From positions 1 through 36,222 of the forward strand of contig DAIDKV010000019.1 of the NCBI GenBank assembly GCA_027449865.1: a stretch of 36,222 nt of DNA. The letters are read 5' to 3'. The DNA is from Planctomycetales bacterium. GTDB lineage: Bacteria > Planctomycetota > Planctomycetia > Isosphaerales > Isosphaeraceae. This document shows, piece after piece, positions 24,537 through 34,645 of the stretch (its first letter is position 1; the number at the start of each line of letters is the position of its first letter). A program made the translations under genes and the position numbers. The notes under the pieces were generated by a model. The model searched no databases. It saw only the letters and a program-made list of their open reading frames with translations, and had not been told where the DNA came from.

Positions 24537-27500
24537 TCAATGGCCGCTTTCGGCCCCCTCAATCGTCACCGCGAGCACGACCGGGGCGGTCTCGTCGTTC
24601 CCCTTGACCAGCTCGATCCGGTCGATCACGTCGGTCTTTTTGGGGTGGATTGCCAGGTAGCGGACCTGCTGTCCGCCTGCGAGCCGGTAGGCCAGCTTTG
24701 AGCCAGGGACGTCAACCACGCGGATGTAATCGGCGAGTTCCTGACCGTTGCGGAGAGGGTGATCCTCGACGGACCCGTCGGCGTAGTGCAGCCGAACGAT
24801 CATCGAGATGGATCCCTTCTGGCCGCCAGGGAATCCCCATCCGCTGATTCCGCCAAGAATGTGGACGGTCCGCGCGGGGGCGTGGCAGGTCAGTTCGACC
24901 GATCGGGGCATCCGCGGCGGGAAGGCGCCATGGGGGCCATGCAGAAGGACGACGTTCGAGGTTCGGCCCCCTTGCGGATCAACCAGCAGGAACGGGACAT
25001 TCTCGAAGACCTTCGGCGACCAGTCGGGGAAGACCAGCGATTCTTGCGAGGCGTCGGCCTCGTAGAACATGCCACGGGCGCTGGAGATGGTAGCCACCTT
25101 GCGGAGGTCCAGCGGCAGGTACTTACCCCGGTTGGTGAGAAAAGCGAGCAGGTCGTTCAACTGGGCCGGAGTGACCTGTTTTTCGAAGCCCTCGGGCATC
25201 AACGACTTCTTCGACGCCTTCATCTCGTCGATGTCCTCGCGGAGGACGACGTGCCGCTTTCCCTCGGCGTCGAGCAGCTCGACGGTCGTCTTCGTCTCGG
25301 CGGCGAGCAGGCCGGAGATGATCCGGCCGTCGAGTGTCGCGACGGTGTACTGGACGAAGTTACCCTCGACCGATCGGCTGGGGTCGAGGATATGAATCAG
25401 GAGCTCATCGCGGGGCAGGGCGGCTGTTCCGGAGAGGTCGGGGCCGACCTGCCCGCCCTCGCTGCCGTGACGGTGGCACTTGGAGCACTGCTGAGTGAAG
25501 ACGAGCTTGCCGGCGGTCGGATCGCCGCCCTGGCGGAGCCCCGGCATGAGCTGATCGATCACCTTCTGGCGGTCGAGATCGGGCATGCCGCCCCCCTGCT
25601 GGAGCATCCTGCGGACGCGTCGAGCGATGGAGAACGTGGGGTGAGTGGCGAGCGCCTGCTTCTGATCAAGCGGCAACTCTGAAAGCCGGATGAGACCCTT
25701 CTCCATGGCATCGACCAGGGCGACGGTCCACTCGCCTCGCCTTGACAGAACTCGGAGCGCCTGCGTCCGAAGTGACGGTCCCATCGCCGACATTCGCTCG
25801 ACGATCGCCGCGCCGGCGCCTGGGGCCGACCCAGCCCCAACTGCTTCAACAAGACCGGCGGCCAGCTCGGGCGATGTCCGGGGCTCGATCATCGCGAGCA
25901 GCTCACGAACGGGTTCGTCGCTCGCCGGGCTCAATTCCAGGAGCTGGCGGGCCGCCTCGAGACGCCGGGCATCGGCGACCTCGGGATCCTTCGCGGTTTT
26001 CAGCAATGTTCCGGTCATCTCAGAGTTGATCCCGGCCAGGATCGGATCGTGCCAGGGTGTCACCAGCCGGATGAGTTGCCCGCGAGGCGCGGAGGGGAGG
26101 GAAAGGGCCAGCTTCTTGATCGCCTCGGCGTCCTTCGAATCCAATTTCACGGTCTTGCCCTTCGGCCATCCGCGGGCGAGGCCGCGGAGCATTGCCTCTC
26201 CGAGAGCCGGCTCGCCTCCCTGGAGACTGGCGAGCAGCCCACCAACCTGGTCAACGGGCCCACCTCGCGCCCAGTGCTCGGCGACTCGCTCGACGATCCG
26301 GGCGATCTCCGATCCTCCACCGTGATGCGGACTCGCCGCGATCGCCCCGAGGAAACCGCGATCGTTTCGAGCGGCGGCGGCGGTTGCGGCGTCGGCAAGC
26401 CATCGATCGTTCCGAACCCGGCCGCCCAGGACGAACCGGGCGATCGCCTTCGCGTTGGCGTCGGAGGCCGGCTCGTCCGCGATCGCGAGGATCGCCGCCA
26501 GCCGGACCTGAGCGTCGGGGTCGTCCAGCAGCCCGGCCGAGGCGACGGCCTGGCCCGCCCGCGCAACCGGCGGCAGCGCCTGGACCGCGTTTCGGCGGAC
26601 GCCCGCCGATGGGTGCTTCAGGGCCGAGGCCACTGCCTTGAACGCCTCGCCGTTTGTGTCGTCCAGCGCGCCGAGTCCTCGAAGCGCCCCAATCGCGTGG
26701 ATCGCGCCGACGTTCAGGCCAATCTCGTCGACCGAGGTGTCCTTCACCTTCGCGATCAGCCCGGGGACAACGTCTGTCTTTCCCCGCTCGACGATCAGCC
26801 GCTGCGCGTGCATCCGCCAGAACTGATTATCGTTCGAGAGCGCGGCGATAAGTCCCGAAGCGTCGGACGGGTCGAGAGTCGGGGCCTTGCCTGGCTCGGT
26901 CTCGCCGCCAACGTACTCGATCCGGTAGATCCGACCGTGGGTCCTGTCGCGGAGGGGGGTCTCGTACGCGTTGCCCGTCCCCGTCTTGAAGCCGATCGGC
27001 GTCGGATTATGCTGGACGATATAATTATACCAGTCGATGATCCAGACGTTTCCGTCCGGACCGACCTCCGCGGCGATTGGCGAGGTCCACTCATCGTCGC
27101 TAGCGACGAGGTTCCAGCCGTAGTACGCCTTGACGTCGCTCCCCTTGCGCTGGAGGGTGAAGGTGGCGATCAGGTGACCGGTCGGCTCGGCGACGAACGC
27201 CGTTTGGTTCCAGTATTGTCGGGGGTAGGTCCGAGCGGTGTAGAGGGCATGCCCGGCCGCCGCTGTGAAGCCGCCGTGCCAGTCTACCTGCCGGACCCGG
27301 TCGGTAATCGGGTAGAAGTTGTTATTCACCGCGATGTTGCTGAGGACTCGTGGCGCGTATCCACGGACCGACTCGTAATAGCGGTTCGGCACGGGCATGT
27401 ACACGGTCGGGCAGCCATTGGCCGTCGAGCCGAAGAGCAGGCCGTCCTCGCTGAAGCCGACCCCCCACGAGTTGTTGTTGGTTCCGCGGAGGAATTCCAG

Positions 27501-28904
27501 CCGGGAGCCGTCGGGCTTGAACCGGTAGAACGCCTGACCGGCGCGATGTTCCTCGCCGCCGACGGTTCCCTGGAAACCTGAATAGCCGACGATTCCATAG
27601 ATCCAGTTGTCCAGCCCATATCGCAGGTTGCTGGGGCCGGCGTGAGTGTCGCGTGTCCCCCAGCCGGTGAACAGAACTTTTCGCTCGTCGGCCTTGCCGT
27701 CTCCGTCCGTGTCCTTGAGGAAAAGGGTATCGGGCGCCTGCAAGACGATCAGGCCGCCCGCGGCGCAGAGAATGCTGGAGGGGACGTTCAGCCCCTCGGC
27801 GAAGACGCTGTACCGGTCGGCCTTGCCGTCGTGGTCGGTGTCCTCGCAGATGGTGATTCGGTCTCGGCCAGGCTGCCCTGGGTGCTTGGTGTTCGGGTAG
27901 TCGATGCTCTCGGCAATCCAGAGCCGGCCCTTGTGATCCCAGGTCATGCAGATCGGCTTCACGATTTCCGGATCGGCGGCGAAGAGCTTCGGCGCGAAGT
28001 CCCGTGGCACGACCATGTGGCGGATCGACTCCTCGGGCGAGAGCGGATGCTGCATCTTCCGGATCGCCTCGCCCTGTGTCCCCCAGCGCTGGCCTGGGAG
28101 GTAGTTGGGGATATCGACGGGCGATTCATCATAAGTGAACGGCGGAAGCCCCGCGGGGACGCGACCCCGGCTGTCATGGACCAAACCCTCATGGACCGCC
28201 CACCGGATGCCCCGCTCGAGCAAATCCTGGAATCCAGGGTTCTGCCAGGTTCGACCATCGTGACCGTAGGCGGTGTAGAAGATGCGTCCCTTGCCCTGCG
28301 TCCGGACCCATGTCCAGGGCTCGTCGCCCTTCCCCTCGGCGCGGACCTGGAGGACGTGCCGACCTTCCTCGTTGTGCTTGGCATGCACATAGGTCTCGTC
28401 CCAGGTCCGAAACGGGTCGAACCCCTTCATGATCGGGTGCGATGGGTCGACGATCTTGGTGTCGAACTCACCCGTCCCGTGTCGGAGGAACTGGGCGCCG
28501 ACCAGGGCAATGTATTTCGGGGAGTTCAGGAAGCAGAAGGAGGCACAATGCACCGGGATGAAGGCGCCGCCCCCTTCAACGTAGTCGATCAGCGCTTTCT
28601 CCTGCGGCGGCGTGATCCGATCGATGTTCGCGTAGATCAGGAGCGCGTTATACTTTGAGAGAGTCTCGGGGTTAAGGTCGTCCACGCGCTCGGAGTACGT
28701 GACCTGGATACCACGTCCCGCGAGCACGGGCGTGATCTGTGCGGCTCGGTCGGCGGGTTCGTGGTGGCCGCGGTCGCCGAGAAAGAGGACGCGGATCGGG
28801 GATTCCGCCCCGGCCCGGGCGAGCACCGGCGCCTCGGCACGGGCGTGAGGTCCGAGTGCCAGGGCCAGGAACATGGGAATCACAGACGCGAGCGTTCTTG
28901 TCAT
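24537..28904 (-). CDS. Exported ThuA / PVC-type haem-binding protein with HEAT repeats and cytochrome c domain
   Basis: A 1455-residue periplasmic protein of a family characteristic of Planctomycetes and Verrucomicrobia. After a signal peptide (ASVIPMFLALALGPHARA), the order is: a ThuA-like domain (about 35-245; GGGAFIPVHCASFCF), a membrane-bound-dehydrogenase-type beta-propeller (about 300-690, with EDTDHDGKADR and KDTDGDGKADE loops that may bind calcium), Ala-rich HEAT-like repeats (about 690-1120), a cytochrome c segment with CSKCH (C1140, C1143, H1144) and LMPEGF offering the methionine ligand, and a C-terminal sugar-binding-like (NPCBM-type) beta domain. Members are thought to oxidise carbohydrates and pass electrons to haem. 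The ATG at 28904 has GGGAG eight bases upstream; the in-frame ATG at 28919 does not. It follows the FecR gene by 89 bases. Confidence 0.88.
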   Translation of the reverse strand: MTRTLASVIPMFLALALGPHARAEAPVLARAGAESPIRVLFLGDRGHHEPADRAAQITPVLAGRGIQVTYSERVDDLNPETLSKYNALLIYANIDRITPPQEKALIDYVEGGGAFIPVHCASFCFLNSPKYIALVGAQFLRHGTGEFDTKIVDPSHPIMKGFDPFRTWDETYVHAKHNEEGRHVLQVRAEGKGDEPWTWVRTQGKGRIFYTAYGHDGRTWQNPGFQDLLERGIRWAVHEGLVHDSRGRVPAGLPPFTYDESPVDIPNYLPGQRWGTQGEAIRKMQHPLSPEESIRHMVVPRDFAPKLFAADPEIVKPICMTWDHKGRLWIAESIDYPNTKHPGQPGRDRITICEDTDHDGKADRYSVFAEGLNVPSSILCAAGGLIVLQAPDTLFLKDTDGDGKADERKVLFTGWGTRDTHAGPSNLRYGLDNWIYGIVGYSGFQGTVGGEEHRAGQAFYRFKPDGSRLEFLRGTNNNSWGVGFSEDGLLFGSTANGCPTVYMPVPNRYYESVRGYAPRVLSNIAVNNNFYPITDRVRQVDWHGGFTAAAGHALYTARTYPRQYWNQTAFVAEPTGHLIATFTLQRKGSDVKAYYGWNLVASDDEWTSPIAAEVGPDGNVWIIDWYNYIVQHNPTPIGFKTGTGNAYETPLRDRTHGRIYRIEYVGGETEPGKAPTLDPSDASGLIAALSNDNQFWRMHAQRLIVERGKTDVVPGLIAKVKDTSVDEIGLNVGAIHAIGALRGLGALDDTNGEAFKAVASALKHPSAGVRRNAVQALPPVARAGQAVASAGLLDDPDAQVRLAAILAIADEPASDANAKAIARFVLGGRVRNDRWLADAATAAAARNDRGFLGAIAASPHHGGGSEIARIVERVAEHWARGGPVDQVGGLLASLQGGEPALGEAMLRGLARGWPKGKTVKLDSKDAEAIKKLALSLPSAPRGQLIRLVTPWHDPILAGINSEMTGTLLKTAKDPEVADARRLEAARQLLELSPASDEPVRELLAMIEPRTSPELAAGLVEAVGAGSAPGAGAAIVERMSAMGPSLRTQALRVLSRRGEWTVALVDAMEKGLIRLSELPLDQKQALATHPTFSIARRVRRMLQQGGGMPDLDRQKVIDQLMPGLRQGGDPTAGKLVFTQQCSKCHRHGSEGGQVGPDLSGTAALPRDELLIHILDPSRSVEGNFVQYTVATLDGRIISGLLAAETKTTVELLDAEGKRHVVLREDIDEMKASKKSLMPEGFEKQVTPAQLNDLLAFLTNRGKYLPLDLRKVATISSARGMFYEADASQESLVFPDWSPKVFENVPFLLVDPQGGRTSNVVLLHGPHGAFPPRMPRSVELTCHAPARTVHILGGISGWGFPGGQKGSISMIVRLHYADGSVEDHPLRNGQELADYIRVVDVPGSKLAYRLAGGQQVRYLAIHPKKTDVIDRIELVKGNDETAPVVLAVTIEGAESGH

Positions 28905-28993
28905 CGGCGAGGCTCCCATCAGGTACGGAGTTCATCTCGAGAGGTCGTGATCGGGGCCTGACTCGGATCTCGAGCGGTTGTCGATCACGGGCG

Positions 28994-30664
28994 TCAATGG
29001 GGCATCCCCGACCCGGGGACGCGGTGCTTCAGGTCGGCTTCCTGCACGATTGTCCGCGATGGTCCCATCGGCGTCCAGACGGTCACCTTGAGCCGGCGGA
29101 CAGTGAGTGTCCGGGGCGTATCGCTCTGGGTGTTGGCTCCAAAGATCCCGACGTGAAGATCGGTCTCTCCGTCCAGGAATGCGGGATGCGCGATTTCGAG
29201 TGTGCTGGAGCTGCGACGAGTCTGGTCGTCGACGACAAGCGAATACCGTCCGCTGACCCTGCGGAGGGCCAGCCGGAGGTCGTCCCCGGTATTCATCAGG
29301 CCGACCTCATAGTAGTCGGAATCGATTCCCTTGCGATCGTTGACCAGGAATAAAGTGTAAGTGTCGGGCTGGGAGCGGCTGATCAGGCCACCCCGGATGT
29401 TCCGATCGCTCCGGGTGCCGGCGTAGAGCCCGAACTGGCCAACAACGGCGAGCCCTGGTATTCTCGGGAGGTCGGCCCGGATCTCAAAATCCTCGGCGCC
29501 GGTGAATCCCAGGTCGCGAAGGCGAACACCGAGGTACTCGCCCGTCGCCATACGATCCTGGGTATTGATGTCGCTCCGGGTGGTGGTCAGTTCGAGGGCA
29601 TGTTGATCGGATCGAAGGCGGATATTTCGATCAAGTGTTGGCAGCCCGGTACCGGTGCCGGGGAGTCGATACTTCAGTCCGATGCCGCGGCCGTCGGCGT
29701 CGAGAAGCGTCGCTGGAATCGGTCGATCAAAATCGAGGATGAGAGTTCGAGGCTCGATGATGGTTGGCGGCTCGATGTTTCGTACGTAGCGGTCGACCTG
29801 GCCTTCAGGGGGGTGGCGAGGCCCGTCGACCTTCGGGCCGACAAGCCGCGCCGCCTGATCCTGGCGGATGGTCACGCCAGCGCCCTCATGGGACTCTGGG
29901 GCCACTGGGTAGGCCACGACCTCGCCGGTGAACACCCGGACCATCGCTGCGCCGGCATCGTCGACCGAGAGGCCAAACTCGGTGCCAAGGTCGACCACGC
30001 GGTTGTGCGGCGTGAGCACGGTGAATCCCCGGGCCCGGGCCGGAACGCGGGCGGTGAGCGAACCGCGGAGCAACCGCGCTAACCGTCCGGAGAGCAACCG
30101 GAGCCCTGCCGGACCCTGAAGTATCACCCGGGCGCCACTCTCAAACTCAATCTCGGCCAGGCCGCTCGATAGGGAGAGCACCTTCCCCGCATCCATGTCC
30201 CGGCCAGGCGACTGGCTGGCGTCGTTCCAGATGCAATCCTGGGCGTTAACCAGCCAGGCAATGTTCCTCGTGCTGGATGCCATTAATGTGATCGGGTCAT
30301 CATTATTCAGGGACCAGGGGCCAATCACTCCGACGGCAACGACCGCTGCCAGTCCGGCCAGCCCAATCCATGCAACTCGTAACCACCTTCGACGAGCCGA
30401 CCAGGCCGATCGACGCGGGCCGAGCATCGTGGCTTCGGACTCCAGACGGTCCAGAACCACGCTGACGGCCCTCTCGGCGCGTACCGCGAAATGGATTTCG
30501 GTGTGATTCTGCACGTAGGCCACGAAGTAACGCCGCGCCTCGACGCTGGCGAGAAGGATCGCCTCAAGTCGCTCGATCCCCGCCCGATCAATTACGTCGG
30601 AGCAATAGTCGTCCACCAGGTCAAGGAACCCGTAGGGAAGATCGTCTCGCCTGTCGCGATTCAT
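28994..30664 (-). CDS. FecR-domain membrane regulator (anti-sigma-like)
   Basis: A 556-residue protein. Residues 1-95 are a cytoplasmic helical segment of the kind that binds sigma factors in planctomycete FecR-like regulators; a single membrane helix spans about 96-117 (RVAWIGLAGLAAVVAVGVI). Outside lies a FecR domain at about 165-290 (SGLAEIEFESGARVIL, FTVLTPHNRVVDLGTEFGL, VRVFTGEV). A beta-rich C-terminal domain of LamG/concanavalin type follows at about 330-540. Its start overlaps the stop of the sigma gene by 4 bases (ATGA at 30661-30664), a typical sigma/regulator pair. It probably holds or releases the sigma factor in response to an extracellular, perhaps carbohydrate, signal. An in-frame ATG at 30700 lies inside the sigma gene and is not preferred. 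Confidence 0.88.
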   Translation of the reverse strand: MNRDRRDDLPYGFLDLVDDYCSDVIDRAGIERLEAILLASVEARRYFVAYVQNHTEIHFAVRAERAVSVVLDRLESEATMLGPRRSAWSARRRWLRVAWIGLAGLAAVVAVGVIGPWSLNNDDPITLMASSTRNIAWLVNAQDCIWNDASQSPGRDMDAGKVLSLSSGLAEIEFESGARVILQGPAGLRLLSGRLARLLRGSLTARVPARARGFTVLTPHNRVVDLGTEFGLSVDDAGAAMVRVFTGEVVAYPVAPESHEGAGVTIRQDQAARLVGPKVDGPRHPPEGQVDRYVRNIEPPTIIEPRTLILDFDRPIPATLLDADGRGIGLKYRLPGTGTGLPTLDRNIRLRSDQHALELTTTRSDINTQDRMATGEYLGVRLRDLGFTGAEDFEIRADLPRIPGLAVVGQFGLYAGTRSDRNIRGGLISRSQPDTYTLFLVNDRKGIDSDYYEVGLMNTGDDLRLALRRVSGRYSLVVDDQTRRSSSTLEIAHPAFLDGETDLHVGIFGANTQSDTPRTLTVRRLKVTVWTPMGPSRTIVQEADLKHRVPGSGMPH

Positions 30665-31248
30665 GTGAGGTCTCCCTGAGCCAGGGATCGCTGCACGCAT
30701 TCGAAGAGTGTTCTGCGAATCCGGCGGAGCGAATTGTGGACACTCTGCGGCGAACGCCCACAGTCTCGGGCTACCTCACGGACCCCGGTGGATCGCCCGT
30801 AGCATGCGGAGAGTAAGTCTCGATCTCGATCGCGGAGCCGCTGGATGCAGCCGGCCAGAGCAGACCTCCGATCGTCCAGGTTTTCCTGTTCTAGCTCTTC
30901 CTGGGCCTCGATGAGGGAAAGGCTCAGCTCGTCGCCGAAGTGGAGTCGATCGCGACGACGTGCCCTCAGGTCGTTCAGAACCTCGTATCGCGCGACCCCA
31001 CACGCCCACCCCACGAAGCTCCTCGACGCCTCGAACCGCTCGAACTTGTCCCAAAGCACCAGGCAAGTCTGCTGGAACAGGTCTTCCGAGCGATCCAGAT
31101 CGCGCACGAGCGAATAGATGTATCCGAGGATTTGCCCCTGGTGGCGAGCCAGGAGTTCGGCAAACTCGACGCGCTCAGAACCCGATCGAGCCGGCCTCGT
31201 CCGGAACTCCGGGCACTCCTCGGCCGCCCATCCCAAACGTTCGTACAC
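30661..31248 (-). CDS. ECF-type sigma factor (Rhodopirellula/Verrucomicrobium family)
   Basis: A 195-residue sigma-70 factor of the planctomycete/verrucomicrobial type. Region 2 is at about 27-97 ([51 protein letters not shown]) and region 4 at about 130-187 with the DNA-binding helix [19 protein letters not shown]. It directs transcription of a target set that may include its own operon. It overlaps the FecR regulator gene by 4 bases and sits upstream of the PVC cytochrome gene on the same strand, so sigma, regulator and enzyme may be one regulon or operon. The start ATG at 31248 gives the expected length; no strong ribosome-binding site is visible. Confidence 0.9.
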   Translation of the reverse strand: MYERLGWAAEECPEFRTRPARSGSERVEFAELLARHQGQILGYIYSLVRDLDRSEDLFQQTCLVLWDKFERFEASRSFVGWACGVARYEVLNDLRARRRDRLHFGDELSLSLIEAQEELEQENLDDRRSALAGCIQRLRDRDRDLLSACYGRSTGVREVARDCGRSPQSVHNSLRRIRRTLFECVQRSLAQGDLT

Positions 31249-31608
31249 GAGACAACCTCCGATGCGCGGTGCTCCCTCCTGGAGTCAGTCCGCCGATCCA
31301 GCCCATTTGTAACTCGCAGGAGCCGGAGAAAAAATCGACTCGACTCCGAAATTCTTACGCATGTCCCGATCGGCACAAGGATTACAGCGGCATGCGGGGC
31401 CAAAATGGCCCGCCCTCGGATTTTTTCCGTGAATCCTCGAAGTATCCGGCGGATTGGTTATGGATGGCGTTCCGATCTCTTTCCCTGGAGGTTGCGCCGT
31501 CTGCCGTCGCCGGCGCTGCCCGGCCCGTTCTTCGTCCGCTCTGGCCCGGCTATCGGCGTTCGACGTCGATCGTCTCCCGTACCGGGCCGCCCCGTGGGAG
31601 GATCCATC
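31249..31608. other. Divergent promoter region, no gene seen
   Basis: These 360 bases lie between the minus-strand sigma factor and the plus-strand prepilin gene and must hold promoters for both. The stretch 31300-31460 is less GC-rich than its surroundings and includes several A and T runs, but I could not pick out a convincing -35/-10 pair. GGGAGGA at 31596-31602 is the ribosome-binding site of the prepilin gene. No RNA gene is evident. Confidence 0.45.
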
Positions 31609-32688
31609 ATGATCCAAGGAAGCCGCCGCGGATTCACCTTGATTGAACTACTGGTTGTCATCGCGATCATCGCCGTTCTCATCGCCCTTTTGCTGCCGGC
31701 CGTGCAGGCGGCGCGCGAGGCGGCCCGCCGCGCCCAGTGCACCAACAACCTCAAGCAGATTGGTCTGGCACTGCACAATTATCACAGCGCTGTGAACGCG
31801 ATACCCTGGGGCGATGGGCCCTGGTGGATCGAGTGGTCGGCTCATACGATGTTGCTGCCTTACATCGAGCAGACCGCGATCTATAACTCGATTAACTTCG
31901 CCGACACGCAACCGCTCGGGTTGGCCTCCTTTGTCCAGAACAGTCCATTCAACTCGACGGCGACCTACGCGGTGCTTTCTGAGTTCCTTTGCCCCTCGGA
32001 TGCCGACCGGCTCACTGATCCCGATGGCCACAACAACTACATGGCGAACGTCGGTTCAGCGCCCAACTGTGACTACGGCGGCAACTCCAACTCCCCCTCG
32101 TGGAACGAGCCGGCGGCGGGGCCTTTCATCTACTCGTCCAACGGTGTGGACACCGGCCCTCCCGGCTTCGGAGGCAGTTCGATCAATCTCGCGGCGATCA
32201 CGGATGGGACGAGCAACACGGCTGCGTTCAGTGAGCGAGTGAAGGCGATCGGCAACAACTTCACCAACACCAGCGCCCCGTTCGACGCCTCGACCCCAAC
32301 AGCTTCGCTAGCCACCCCGCCCGCTGTCCCGAACAACCAGGAGTCGATACCTCAGCCATACTACCAGGTCTGCAAATCCAATCCGCCGGTCCCAGTCAAT
32401 GGCAACCAGGACGCGGCCAATTTTTCCGACGATAACATTTCCGGCGCGATGTGGTGTGATGGCCAGCCGGCCTGTACGCGATATGCCCATGTGATGCCTC
32501 CCAACACCTGGAGTTGTCGATCGGGCCTGCAGATCGCGCATGTCGCCAGCAGCCGACACCCTGGCGGGGTCAACACCCTTTTCATGGACGGGTCGGTGAA
32601 ATTCATCAAGGCATCGATCAGCGTCCCGACCTGGTGGGCCGTCGGTACCCGGGCGGGTGGCGAGATCGTCTCTTCAGACCAGTATTGA
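31609..32688 (+). CDS. DUF1559 family prepilin-like protein
   Basis: A 359-residue protein of the DUF1559 type, abundant in planctomycetes. It has a type IV prepilin/pseudopilin leader: basic residues, then the cleavage site [12 protein letters not shown] with G8 before F9 and glutamate at mature position 5 (E13), followed by a long hydrophobic helix. The C-terminal motif H-x9-DG ([12 protein letters not shown]) identifies the DUF1559 group. It is processed by prepilin peptidase and probably ends up in a membrane-anchored pseudopilus or other surface structure. The ATG at 31609 is six bases from GGGAGGA. The lipoprotein-like gene begins 56 bases after its stop and a TPR gene follows, an arrangement often seen in this phylum. 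Confidence 0.93.
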   Translation: MIQGSRRGFTLIELLVVIAIIAVLIALLLPAVQAAREAARRAQCTNNLKQIGLALHNYHSAVNAIPWGDGPWWIEWSAHTMLLPYIEQTAIYNSINFADTQPLGLASFVQNSPFNSTATYAVLSEFLCPSDADRLTDPDGHNNYMANVGSAPNCDYGGNSNSPSWNEPAAGPFIYSSNGVDTGPPGFGGSSINLAAITDGTSNTAAFSERVKAIGNNFTNTSAPFDASTPTASLATPPAVPNNQESIPQPYYQVCKSNPPVPVNGNQDAANFSDDNISGAMWCDGQPACTRYAHVMPPNTWSCRSGLQIAHVASSRHPGGVNTLFMDGSVKFIKASISVPTWWAVGTRAGGEIVSSDQY

Positions 32689-32744
32689 TATTTTCTCCCG
32701 GGTGGGGTGGTCCCGCCTTGCCACTGAGCTTTGGGATCCTTGCC

Positions 32745-33197
32745 ATGTTCGTCCATCGAAGAATCGCCGGGGCCTTCGTCGCCTTCGGCCTGCTCACCAT
32801 GTCCACGAATCCGGGTTGCGGCGACGGGAAGCCTTCCACCGACACCTCGCTCACGGAGGCGACCGTCACGGGTGTCGTCAAGGCTAATGGCGAGCCGGTA
32901 ACCGAGGGAGGGACGATCGCCTTCAACCCCAGCAATTACGGCCGGAAGGTCGCCGCGAGAACGGCCCAGATCGGGCCGGACGGGCGATACACCATCACGA
33001 CCTACACCGGTGACAATCAGGTAAGCTACGGCGGGCCGGTTGCTAGCAAGCATCCCGGCGTCGGGCTTCGACACGACTTTGCAACCGTGACGTCCGGGGA
33101 GAATACCTTCGACTTCGACGTGCTGGCCGAGGGGGGCAAGAAGGTCTCGATCGACCCTGCTCGGTTACCGAAGGTCGGCAAGAAGCGGGGTCGATGA
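32745..33197 (+). CDS. Small exported protein with carboxypeptidase-regulatory-like fold
   Basis: A 150-residue protein with an N-terminal hydrophobic segment (about 8-18) ending near C25 (TNPGCGDG). It might be a lipoprotein, but the residues before the cysteine are not a good lipobox. Residues about 38-130 look like the beta-sandwich seen in small planctomycete proteins of the carboxypeptidase-regulatory type: VTGVVKANGEPVTEGG, TIAFNP, GPDGRYTITTYTGDN. These proteins often sit next to DUF1559 prepilins, as here (56 bases downstream). The stop overlaps the following TPR gene by 4 bases (ATGA), indicating translational coupling. The precise role is unknown. Confidence 0.75.
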   Translation: MFVHRRIAGAFVAFGLLTMSTNPGCGDGKPSTDTSLTEATVTGVVKANGEPVTEGGTIAFNPSNYGRKVAARTAQIGPDGRYTITTYTGDNQVSYGGPVASKHPGVGLRHDFATVTSGENTFDFDVLAEGGKKVSIDPARLPKVGKKRGR

Positions 33198-34528
33198 ACG
33201 CCGGACATCCGAAACGCCCTTGCGTTCAGCCTGGGCTCCTGGCCGTTGCTCCTGGGGATCCCTGTCCCGTGATCTTCACCCCGAAATCGCCCTCTGAGTC
33301 GATGCCGCCTGGCCGAAACAGGAGGATGATCGCCCTCACCGCGTTCACAGTAATTGGGGCCGCGATCCTCCTGGCCGGATGGGCGGCCTTGCGGGCGCGT
33401 CCCGACCCCGATCGGCTCTGGGGCGAGGCGGAAACCGCGTTTCTGGCCGGTCGATGGGATCGGGCTCGGGCCTCGCTCGTGCGACTGGCCCGGCTTCGCC
33501 AGCCGACACCGCTCGACCGCCTGCTCGAGGCTCAACTCGCGACCGCCGAGGAACGCCCCGACGAGGCCCTTGCCGCCATCGGCTCGATCCCCGAGTCTCA
33601 TCCGATCGCCCCGCAGGCGCTGCTCCTCTCCGGGCGGATCGAGCGACAGAGAGATCGAATCGCCGCGGCCGAGTTGGCCTTCCGCCGAGCCCTTACCCTG
33701 AAGCCTGGACTGATCGAGGCACACCGCGAGCTGATTTACATCCTGGGTATCCAGTCGCGGCGTTCCGAGGTCGACGCCGAGTTTCGCGCCCTGGCGGGCC
33801 TGACGACTCTGACCCACCACGACCTCTTTACCTGGGCCCTCACCCACTTCAGCCGGTGGAGCCCCGATGTTGTCTCAGACCTGGAAGGCTTCATTGCCGC
33901 CGATCCCGGTGACCGACAGAGCCGGCTGGCGCTCGCCTCGATGCTCATTGGACGTCCTGGGACCGAGGACCAGATTCGGAACATCCTCGCGCCAATACCT
34001 CTCGGCGATCCCGACGCTCTCGCGCTCCGGATTCAGGCCGCATTCGAGCGAGGCCAGGTCGCTGAGGCAACCGGGCTGCTCGCCGAGGCGCCGGAGGACA
34101 ATCCGCGGATCGAGCGAATCCGGGGCGAGCTGGCGATGAGACACCGAGACCTTGACGCCGCGATCCGCCATTTCCGCCGCGCGATCACCGCCGAGCCTTA
34201 CGATCGGGTCGCTCCGGCGCAGCTTGCCCGGGCGCTCCGGCTGCGTGGCGATACCGACGCGGCGGCCGCGCTGGAGGAACAGTCTCGACGGCTGAATCGT
34301 CTCTACAACCTCATCTTTGCGATTCGGTCGCCGGGCCGCGCCAATCGGCCATCCGACCTCGTCGATCTGGGCCTTGCCTGTGAGAACGCCGGCCTGATCG
34401 ACGAGGCCCGAGGCTGGTACGATCTGGCCATCACTGCCAGTCCGCTTGACGTCGAGGCCCAGCAGGGGCTGCATCGACTGGGGCCCTCGCGTCGGCCAGC
34501 AGTGCGTGCCGGTCTCGCCCGCCGCTGA
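33194..34528 (+). CDS. Membrane-anchored TPR protein
   Basis: A 444-residue protein with one membrane helix (about 46-67, IALTAFTVIGAAILLAGWAAL) after a Pro-rich N-terminus, then an array of TPR-like repeats from about 75 to 435 (for example LWGEAETAFLAGRWDRARAS, AAAELAFRRALTLKPG, LDAAIRHFRRAITAEP, ARGWYDLAITASPLDVEA). It would present a protein-binding scaffold on the outer face of the cytoplasmic membrane. Its ATG overlaps the stop of the preceding gene, so it belongs to the prepilin operon and may help to assemble or position that structure. A start at 33302 or 33326 would place the membrane helix nearer the N-terminus and cannot be excluded; the ATG at 33326 has AGGAGG directly abutting it, too close to work. 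Confidence 0.8.
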   Translation: MNAGHPKRPCVQPGLLAVAPGDPCPVIFTPKSPSESMPPGRNRRMIALTAFTVIGAAILLAGWAALRARPDPDRLWGEAETAFLAGRWDRARASLVRLARLRQPTPLDRLLEAQLATAEERPDEALAAIGSIPESHPIAPQALLLSGRIERQRDRIAAAELAFRRALTLKPGLIEAHRELIYILGIQSRRSEVDAEFRALAGLTTLTHHDLFTWALTHFSRWSPDVVSDLEGFIAADPGDRQSRLALASMLIGRPGTEDQIRNILAPIPLGDPDALALRIQAAFERGQVAEATGLLAEAPEDNPRIERIRGELAMRHRDLDAAIRHFRRAITAEPYDRVAPAQLARALRLRGDTDAAAALEEQSRRLNRLYNLIFAIRSPGRANRPSDLVDLGLACENAGLIDEARGWYDLAITASPLDVEAQQGLHRLGPSRRPAVRAGLARR

Positions 34529-34553
34529 ACGCCCTCCGTTTTCACGAATTCAG

Positions 34554-34624
34554 AGATGCCGGCGGGAGTCGAACCCGCTTCCACCGGGTTGCAACCGGTC
34601 GCCTTACCGTCTGGCTCCAGCATC
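34554..34624 (-). tRNA. tRNA-Cys (GCA)
   Basis: A full cloverleaf folds on the minus strand: acceptor GATGCTG/CGGCATC with one G-T pair, a three-pair D stem, anticodon stem ACCGG/CCGGT around the loop TTGCAAC (anticodon GCA), a four-base variable region and a perfect T arm GCGGG-TTCGACT-CCCGC. The discriminator base is U, as needed for cysteine identity. The 3' CCA is not encoded. It is the most regular member of this cluster. Confidence 0.88.
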
Positions 34625-34645
34625 CTTTCATCCGACTGTGGTCGA

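Noticed and set aside
26049-27581. Plus-strand open frame of 510 codons
   Set aside because: It is antisense to the PVC cytochrome gene and has no recognisable domain.
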